Positions 56,978 to 64,000 of a stretch of 64,000 nucleotides of DNA are shown here, in pieces; positions within the stretch are counted from its first letter, which is position 1, and each line of letters opens with the position of its first letter. Both the position numbers and the translations under genes were made by a program. A model generated the notes under the pieces. It worked only from the letters and a program-made list of their open reading frames with translations. It made no database searches and was not told the DNA's origin. Origin of the DNA: Ophioderma brevispina (taxonomy: Eukaryota; Echinodermata; Ophiuroidea; Amphilepidida; Ophiodermatidae); assembly GCA_023653785.1 (NCBI GenBank), contig JAMKCH010084955.1, forward strand, positions 42,075 through 106,074, read 5' to 3'.

Positions 56978-57917
56978 TTGTTATATCGTTTTACCCTCTA
57001 TTGCGACTCTTTATACGGGTGCGTTAAAGTACAAACGCACGAAACCCACCCCAAATTGCTTTATATTCACGGCCAGGGGAAGTATATCCGTTGTCTTTGA
57101 GATTGTTCATTACAAGTTGCGTGCCGTTGTTGCGAATTGACGATTACGATATCTTCCCGTCAATCCTTCATTTGCGTGCGGCTACCCGTATTGCCAGTAG
57201 ACTTTACAGAGCGCGGGCTTGCATTTTGGTTGTACGCGCCTTCTTCATCCGGCATTACGCTCTCTTCTGCGCACACATAGCGTGCGACGTCCTCAGTTAA
57301 TTGTTTCACGCGCTCTTCTTTTATCCCGCACTTATGCGCTCCGTTACTAGCGAACAGCGAACAGTTACAGAACCTTGACACGCTCTGTGCTTTGTTATTG
57401 TGGTATATAGACTTCTCGTTGTTAGATTGACTATGTTTTCAGCGTGCATTATATTTCACGAATGCACTGAGCTCTGTCAGATAATGCAAGGGTCATCAGA
57501 TAAGCCACCGGTCATAGAAATGCACGCGGGTCACACAAGTCCTGTTACTCCTGTTAGTACTAAGAAATACCGTCAATTTTGATATCGACTTACTGCTAAA
57601 TATCAAGTAACAACCTTCATCGTTATACACTTACGAACTTAGTATCTACAATCTTATGGTGTCAGTCTAACTTAAATTAGTTGTTGAAAAAAATATTGGT
57701 TTCTAGTTTAAAGTATTAGTTGAATTCACATGCGCAGACCCTTCAAAATAATGTGATTTGTAACGGTTTCGATTCCGCAACGCGTATATCTCTAATTAAC
57801 GGAACAAGCTTTTTTACTCTCAAAGGACGATAGCGTTGACATAAAGTTGATCTTCCTTATTTATAAATTTGTCAATTAGAAAGCCTTTTCAGAAAAAAGT
57901 TTAGCTGCTATACTAAA
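56978..57917. other. CpG-containing, less AT-rich segment, no gene assigned
   Basis: CpG dinucleotides are conspicuous between about 57140 and 57380. A minus 73-codon frame there (57160-57381) has ordinary protein-like composition (KCGIKEERVKQLTEDVARYV) but no domain I know. It could be an exon, a UTR or chance. Confidence 0.35.
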
Positions 57918-58092
57918 CTTCCCTACCTCTGTGCCGTGACTCAGCGCGAGATGTGATGGGCGCACCAGTAAACCGTACGCGCTGGCTTAAATCGACGGCG
58001 TTTTTACACTCGCGCACAAAGATGGCTAACATTGACGCGTGCGTACAAGCGGCGTCAATGTTAATGACATCACTGCACGGAGGTAGAGAAAA
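57918..58092. mobile_element. MITE related to 26378-26490
   Basis: TTCCCTACCTCTGTGCCGTG on the left pairs with CACTGCACGGAGGTAGAGAA on the right, the same terminal motif as at 26378. Inside, AACATTGACGCGTGCG and GCGGCGTCAATGTT form a second hairpin. The interior is CpG-rich. It is 175 bases. Confidence 0.75.
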
Positions 58093-58699
58093 TGGACTAT
58101 ATCATGTTGCTATATAATAGTAGGCCCGTTGAGATTAAGTGTACTCAAGGAAAACCAAATACACAAATAAAGCGTCGTTTTCAATGCAGAAACCAGTCAG
58201 TTTTGTACATGTCTGCGTCGGTCTTTAACATCTAACACATTGGGCATTGGAATTGGTAGAAGAAAAATTGATATGCATTTATATGCAATCGTCATGATGG
58301 GTTTGTTTTGGAAAAAGTATAAGGGCCTGGTGCGAAAAGTCTATCTTTTTTCAATTTCATTGACCGCGTTTTCATCACTAAAGGTTTGTTTGAAAACCAA
58401 CTGCCAGGGAGGTGCGCGAAAGATGAGCACTCTAAGCGTGCTCGAGCGTCTGATTTTTTTCGCACCTCCAGATCATTTTCAAAACAAAAAAATAATAACA
58501 ATGAATTGAGTCAAGGTCTTTTTGGCACTTTTTTATTTTTTTTATCTTTTTTCTGTTCTTTAAGTATAGAGTGTTTTATTTATTTTAAAAAAACTACCCA
58601 CAAATTTGGATAAATTACGTTAATTACTTAATGTTAAATGTAATGATTGATACTATTGTGTTTCTCAAAGTAGTATATGACGGATAAGCCACGCCTCAG
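58093..58699. other. Unassigned DNA
   Basis: Overlapping frames on both strands (58240-58613) share the same DNA and carry no motif. No repeat was recognised. Confidence 0.4.
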
Positions 58700-58821
58700 T
58701 GCATTCGACAGGATAATCGCACTGACTGTATGGGGTCAGTGAAGGCAGCACTCGAGCCTCCGGCTCTAGTGCTGCCTGGCACTGACCCATACGGTCGCGT
58801 TCGATTATCCTGTCGAATGCA
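58700..58821. repeat. 122-bp near-perfect palindrome
   Basis: TGCATTCGACAGGATAATCG and CTGTATGGGTCAGT-type sequence on the left are mirrored by CACTGACCCATACGG and CGATTATCCTGTCGAATGCA. The centre is GAGCCTCCGGCTC with GGCAGCACT..AGTGCTGCC around it. It is probably a hairpin MITE; weaker pairing may extend to GGATAAGCC / GGTCCTTATCC outside. Confidence 0.85.
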
Positions 58822-61062
58822 TTAGGCTATGGGTCCTTATCCTTATCATAATTATCTTGCATAATTCGCCTGATGATCATGAAACGTGAAACTCGGAGTA
58901 GCGTTGGAAGAACAAAGTTCGCATCTTAAATAATACCTATAATTACGGTATATGTTTTCACACTATTCGTTTTGTTTACATTGTTTTGTTTTAATTCTTC
59001 AAGGTTTTTTGCCAGAGTCTCTTGTAGTATCAGTTGCTATTTCCCACCGTTGAAGGGTTTTAGACCCGAAGCCGTTGTTTTTTATTATTTTACATCTATA
59101 TTTTGTGCCTGCTACATTCCATAACCATACCAATTGATACCTATATGAAACCAGTGCTACGCAGTAACCTCGACCATATTATATTATATTATATATATAT
59201 GTGTGTTATGGATACGGTGTATGTATATATGGTATTGTATATGTGTATATGTATGTGGCTTAACTGTGGTCGTAGAACCCGATATCCGATGCCATCGTGC
59301 AACACCTATTCACACTGTCTAATATTGATGGTTACCCTTAAACTGCATATTTTTTTGTTCCTATCTTGGAACAGAACTGGATATGAAGGCTGAAATTTTT
59401 CATGACGACAACATTGTCAAAAATACGGCCTTTCCTCATTTCAAAATTGATAACTACGTCCGGGTAAATCGTCGAGTCGACCCAAATGCTATCGGAACAC
59501 GCACCTTTAAAATATCCGTTGTTAAAAAAGGAAGGGTTCACTTTAAATAGGGGAATTCTCAGCTTTGAGCGTATTCCTCTCCCCTTGGTGTCATATTTTA
59601 GGGCAGGAAAAACTTATTTAGAATGGCAACCAAAAGAGGTCTTCATATAGGACTTAGTTTTGTACTAAAAATTAAACCAGGACTAATTTCTTTTTGTGGA
59701 CTACCGGACTAATCTTTTCCCCCTTGCAAGTTTGATAGTTCATAGCAAGACTATACAATTAAAAACATCAATGACCAAACGTAAATCATGTACGAAATAG
59801 ATGACTTGTAACTAGTAATATATAATTCTTTATACAAAATGTAAATAAAATTGTTATTGTTTTTATTAGTATTTCACTAATGTGCCATATTTTCAATATA
59901 CATGCTTTAGTTACATACACTTAAGCTAAAACGTAAACCTGTTAGACTCTTATATCCCATGTTTATACTTTTTAACACACTGTTTTAATTTCTTTTAAAA
60001 CGTAAACCTGTTGAGACAATTATATCCCATGTTTATACTTTTTAACACACTGTTTTAATTTCCGATGATAAATCCATACCTTCATGAAGAAGACATTTCA
60101 GTGGGAGTGAACCATAAAATCAAATTCCAGTCGGTGCATATCTTGTGGCACATGGTATACAAAAACTACAGGTAGGATAGAATTATTCCCAAAAATGTTA
60201 AGGTTTCTACACCAGCCCTGAGGCTTTTGACTGCGTTCGCAGCTAAATCCAGCCCCAACTAATAACTAAATATAGTCCACCTAAAATTGCTAATTTCGAA
60301 AGTTTGAGATGAGTTGTATTTCGTTTTTGATGTAAAAAGTGTAGCCGGGTGCCGCTATTTTTCGCACTCATGAATGGCCGAGTCAGCGTGCGTGGGCAAG
60401 TAGGGCCGCGGAAGACCCATATCTATGTTTGGTTGATTGGGTAGCGAACTGGCAGAATTGCTTGGAAGTGGGTAATTATAGGATAGTTTTAATGATTAAC
60501 AGGACTGGTAGCGCAAAAGTTGAAAACTTAGAACTAATTAATGAAATTAGCCATTAACAGAACATCCTTCAGGTCATATCACACACCTTTCTAACATTTT
60601 ATTACTAAGGAGCACATACGCCAAGAAATCTAACTAAATGCCATGTCAACAGGAAAAAAAAACTAATGCCACACCTCTTTGTACCGGTTATGTGGATATT
60701 AAAGTCAAAGTTGTGTGGTGTGAACTTTTAAGGTTGAGTGAGGGTGTGTGTGTGTGCCGTTCATAACAAACATATATTTGGGTTCACCCTTATTTCATTG
60801 TGACAACCTACTTTTACCAGTCTAAGTCTAGAAAAGTTTACAACAGTCCATTCATGAAGTAACAAACAAGTCCCTTGTTTGGTAATTCGTCCAGCGCTCC
60901 AGTTAACAGCATCGATTGATCACAGTTTATTTCCACAGCATTGATGGTACAAACAAGTTTATTGTCCATTTCAAATCCATTGTTACCAAGCATTGAAGCA
61001 TTATCTCAACACTGTAGCTTCTGGTTAACGCTACCACTATCAAACTCTTCCATATTAATAAT
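58822..61062. other. Unassigned DNA with a 69-bp duplication
   Basis: Apart from the duplication at 59928-60062, I see a short (TA)n/GTATAT stretch near 59175-59250 and a TG microsatellite near 60744. No gene is supported. Confidence 0.4.
59928..60062 (+). repeat. 69-bp tandem duplication
   Basis: AAAACGTAAACCTGTT (59928 and 59997), then TATATCCCATGTTTATAC and TTTTTAACACACTGTTTTAA, occur twice in a row with few differences (AGACTCT in one, GAGACAAT in the other). Confidence 0.9.
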
Positions 61063-61430
61063 ACTCTCTAATGTAAACGGTGAAAATTTCAACCCCAAAA
61101 GAGTGAAACTCTTGAAAAACTCTTGTAAAACACTCGAAAATGAGTGAAAGAGCGAATGTCCACTCAAAAAGAGTAGAAAATCACTCCAAACGAGTGAATT
61201 TCCACCACTTTCGTGTGTCCTTCGTTTCACTCCTCAAAAGTGTTGTCCTTCGCTTTAACAAACGTCCCTCCTCAAACGAGTGGAGTAATTTCCACTCTTT
61301 TTGGAGTGAACGTTACTCTTTCTGATGGAAATTCACTCTTTTCACTCATTTTCGATTGGTTGACAAAGAGTTTTCACTAACACTCTTTTTTTGGGAGTGA
61401 AATTTTCACTCGTTTACATTTAGAGAGTAT
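61063..61430. mobile_element. TA-flanked MITE with internal GAGTG/CACTC array
   Basis: CTCTCTAATGTAAACGGTGA, then AAATTTCA, on the left is mirrored by AGTGAAATTTTCACTCG and TTTACATTTAGAGAG, with TA on each side, suggesting Tc1/mariner-type targeting. The 300-base interior consists of about 20 GAGTG/CACTC motifs in both orientations, e.g. CACTCAAAAAGAGTAG, CCACTCTTTTTGGAGTGAA and AAACTCTTGAAAAACTCTTG. It is non-coding. Confidence 0.85.
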
Positions 61431-61603
61431 ACTGCGATGTTTTTCAGGTTTCCCTACTCACACTGAAACTGGGCTGAAACATCGCTGAAACATACTTATC
61501 CTGTTCATCATCCACATTGAATTGTTGTGCAGGAGGAGTTAATTCTCTCTATAAAGAAACACTGATCGCAAGACTAGCCGTGTGTGTCCACTAGGATGCA
61601 TGA

Positions 61604-62146
61604 TTAAGCAATATTAGCACAGTTTTTTTGAAGGGCGCCCCCAATTTTTCAAAATTGTGGAGATTTTTACAAACGGTTTTGTTTGGTAACTGGCTTGTAA
61701 ACATACCTGTGAATGGTTAAACTCGAAAGTCGTGGTCTCACAAACAAGGAATTTTGTACTTTAATATTCTTATCGGGATCCCGATATAATTCAACGGTTG
61801 CTGGAAACGGCCTCCAATGTGAAATCGCCGGAAATAACGCCCATTTAACGTGTCACGCTCTCATTAGTTGTTTTAAATAGTTCGGGCACGTCAAGTTAGA
61901 GGTTATTTTCTCGAGGTGGCACTATTTCATCATGGACGGACAAAACGTAGCAGTTCCGCTCTGACGTTACGTCCAATCTGGGATCCCAATTCTAATACAA
62001 AATCGTTATTTGTGATAAATACACATTTTTTAGCATTCTCGTTCGATAGTATAGTTTCCTAGACAATTACCAACGTATACTGTGCAAAAATATCAAATTT
62101 TGAAAATTAGGCGCTCTTCAAAAAAATGTGCCAATATTGCCTTTAA
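61604..62146. mobile_element. fam5 TTAA element
   Basis: It starts TTAAGCAATATTAGCACAGT, then GAAGGGCGCCCCCAATTTTT. It ends AATTAGGCGCTCTTCAAAAA, then GTGCCAATATTGCCTTTAA. It is 543 bases and contains ATCGGGATCCCGAT, a perfect palindrome also present in relatives. A frame crossing the right end is incidental. Confidence 0.9.
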
Positions 62147-62377
62147 GTTCTTTTCTGCACGTCGCAAGGAGGTCTATGAAAAAACACCCTCACACCTATA
62201 TTTTGTGTGTAATATTTTAGAGACTGGACATCGGAAAAAAGTGCACCCCAAGATTTTTCAAATCGATATTTTGCATGGTTGTAAGGCTTTTATATTACAA
62301 AACCCCTCACCCGAAAGATGTACGACAAAATCAGCTCCTTATGGGTAAACAGAAAAGATTTAGAATTTTAAAGAGTC

Positions 62378-63884
62378 ATGGCCCGATCGCTAATGCCTGT
62401 CCCCAGAAGCCCAGAATTCCGGAAGTGGTCAACATTGTGGTATCAGAAGAAAGCTACTATTTTTCTCATTTACCCTGTGAAATCTTAGAGCCAAATGATG
62501 TTGGTTTGGAGTTATGAGCGAAAATGTCCCCATTTGGTGACCCAATCTTAATATTACACCGTTATTGAAGAGAGTAATGGTGAGTCCAACGGTATGCAGG
62601 TACAAAAACACGACAAGGATCAAATTGATACAAGAGGTTACCTTGGAATAAGCGAAAATGAGGGAGGTGAGGCAAGGTGTACCAACTTGGCGTGGGGAGG
62701 GAAGGTAACGCGGAGAAACAAGAGTGACACAGTATGCGAGAGCCAAAAATTACAGAGTCACGGTGTACAAATGGGGGGAAAGAAACATACTATAGGCCTG
62801 TATGTAAATGTAAGGCCGGTACGGTATGGGAACAATGCACTGGACAGGAGTAATAAAATTCTGTGCAACTGTGAAAACAAACAAACAGGGAAGTTACCAG
62901 AAATTAATTTGAACTGTGGCAGAGCCAAGTACGATAGCCATAAATTGCAAATTTTCCACAGACCGATTACAAACTGGTAAAAGGGGACGGGGACAATACA
63001 GACAAAATGGGACCGACGTTTCGAACAGATAAACTTTCTTTATCAAGGAAAAAAATACCAATAATATAAACTATTAACTACAGAGCATAAACATTGCTAC
63101 AAAACGATCCTGATAAGCCATATTTCAAAAAGTTCAATAAAAAAAAAGGGTAGCTAGGCAACAACATAGAACTGTATTATACAAAGTAGTAATAATCACA
63201 GTTCTATTTGGGCCTTCTACCCTTTTTTTTTCTTGCACTTTTTGCAATATGGCTATCCATGATCGTTTGTAGCAATTGTTTTTATGCTCTGTAGTTACTA
63301 GTTTATATTATTGTGTATTTTTTTTCCTTGATAAAGAACATTTTTATCTTTCGCACGTCGGTCCCCTTTTGTCTGTATTGTCCCCGTCCCCTTTTACCAG
63401 GTTTTTTATCTGTGCTTTGTGACATTGCAATTTATAGCTAGCGTACTTTGCTCGGCCACAGTTCAACTTAATTTCTTGGTATTTTCCCTGTTTGTTTTGT
63501 TTTTTCACAGTGCCATAATTTTTATTACTCCTGTCCAGTGCATTGTTTTCCTATACCGTAAACAGGCCTTACATTTACTCAGGGGCCTATAGTTATGTTT
63601 CTTTTCCCCATTTGTAACCGTGACTCTGTAATGTGGCTCTTCGCATCCTGTGTCACACTTGTTTCTCCGCGTTACAATTCCCCTCCCACGCCAAGTTGGT
63701 ACACATTGCCTCACCTCCCTCAATTACACAGTACTCTATAGGGGTTACAAATCACGTTTTTTAGCTCTCGCATCAATACGATTGCAATATCGCCGCGAAA
63801 CCTTTACAGATGGGGGTATTTTGATGAGAGGCCATCTATCAACCTTAAACTTCTTATCCTTAAATCGGGGCCATCCCCCTTTAA
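62378..63884 (-). mobile_element. fam4 TTAA element nested in fam1 and itself interrupted
   Basis: It starts TTAAAGAGTCATGGCCCGAT and ends CGGGGCCATCCCCCTTTAA. The body (CCCCAGAAGCCC, GGAAGTGGTCAAC, CTGTGAAATCTTAGAGCCAA, then after the gap GTACTCTATAGGGGTTACAA) matches 17536-17894 and 25353-26352 reversed. Borders TTAA at 62378-62381 and 63881-63884 correspond to the single TTAA in ACGTTAAATTA of uninterrupted fam1 copies. The gap is a large palindrome at 62560-63722. Confidence 0.85.
62560..63722. mobile_element. 1.16-kb foldback (giant palindrome)
   Basis: Arms 62655-63175 and 63198-63722 are about 520 bases each and largely complementary (GAGGGAGGTGAGGCAAGGTG on the left, CACATTGCCTCACCTCCCTC on the right). 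The loop is 22 bases. Flanks ATTACAC at 62553-62559 and 63723-63729 look like a 7-8-base target duplication. The first 95 bases (62560-62654) have no partner. The 128- and 72-codon frames at the two ends are mirror images and not genes. The arms contain CTTGATAAAGAA...GAAACGTCGG-like sequence. Confidence 0.85.
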
Positions 63885-64000
63885 ACGTCGTGAGACCCGC
63901 AAATGCTGGCGTTTAACAACAATAACACGCACGCCGTATGCCATGTTTCCCACCTTGTCCACACTGTTTGACGGGTCTATAACCTTTGTGGTTTTTTTCA

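Larger units (their letters stand above)
62214..64000 (-). mobile_element. fam1 element (reverse), interrupted and running off the window
   Basis: Left part 62214-62377: TGCACCCCAAGATTTTTCAA, TCGATATTTTGCATGGTTGT and AAGGCTTTTATATTACAAAA are the reversed right half of 44918-45454. Right part 63885-64000: CGCACGCCGTATGCCATGTT, then ACACTGTTTGACGGGTCTAT and AACCTTTGTGGTTTT continue it. The interruption is a fam4 element at 62378-63884. The remaining terminus lies beyond the window. Confidence 0.8.

Noticed and set aside
57160..57381. Coding exon of 73 codons in a CpG-rich segment
   Set aside because: The composition is plausible, but there are no recognisable domain, clear splice borders or neighbours, so it is only noted in the segment description.
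62594..63723. 128-codon plus and 72-codon minus frames with similar peptides
   Set aside because: The peptides resemble each other only because the DNA is a palindrome. They have no start context, domain or independent support.

Overview
The window looks like AT-rich, intron- and repeat-dominated DNA from an animal genome, most probably a marine invertebrate. An echinoderm or hemichordate-like deuterostome is my guess, at low confidence. It has spliced exons with GT/AG borders, a CR1-like non-LTR retrotransposon, a tRNA-type SINE and dozens of small inverted-repeat elements. There are no operons, ribosome binding sites or bacterial genes.

The only confidently recognised host gene runs on the minus strand. 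Its visible exons, in transcription order, are a partial Ig exon (40349-40174), a three-Ig exon (28946-27995) and the C-terminal part of a fibronectin type III module (7074-6860). Ig repeats followed by Fn3 fit a muscle or cytoskeletal protein of the myosin light chain kinase / titin / twitchin / obscurin group. The Fn3 resembles the one before the kinase in smooth-muscle MLCK, but no kinase exon is visible. Introns are about 11 kb and 21 kb and full of mobile elements. At least one exon (the first half of the Fn3) must lie unseen in the 21-kb gap. Both Ig exons carry single-base frame breaks, and so does the retrotransposon. All four breaks have the same sign, a missing base, which suggests sequence errors at least as much as pseudogenisation. 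Two weaker exon-like segments lie at 56499-56328 (minus) and 55168-55246 (plus).

Most of the rest is transposable-element DNA. At least seven families of 350-600-bp elements begin and end in TTAA. I call them fam1 (TTAAAGNGRCACTGGCAC), fam2 (TTAAAGGCTGACTCAGAG), fam3 (TTAAAGGTGCATTTCGTGAT), fam4 (TTAAAGGGGGATGGCCCGAT), fam5 (TTAAAGCAATATAGGCAC), fam7 (TTAAAGGGACAGGAGGA) and an unnamed family at 34772-35338. Several share a subterminal GCGCCC...CAATTTTC module. Two nested insertions into fam1 copies show directly that TTAA is the duplicated target, the signature of piggyBac-type transposition. Other elements carry TA or about 8-bp target duplications. Four small elements are unusual because their interiors are arrays of one short motif in both orientations.

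Other notable structures are a five-unit satellite whose units carry the RFX X-box palindrome (10010-10890); a foldback with a tRNA-Thr-like sequence in each arm (45482-45901); a 1.16-kb near-perfect palindrome nested two levels deep (62560-63722); clusters of AGGTCA-type nuclear-receptor half-sites (1-225, 30700-30770, 40454-40707); and an abrupt 420-bp A/G tract next to a 150-bp C-rich tract (53878-54446).
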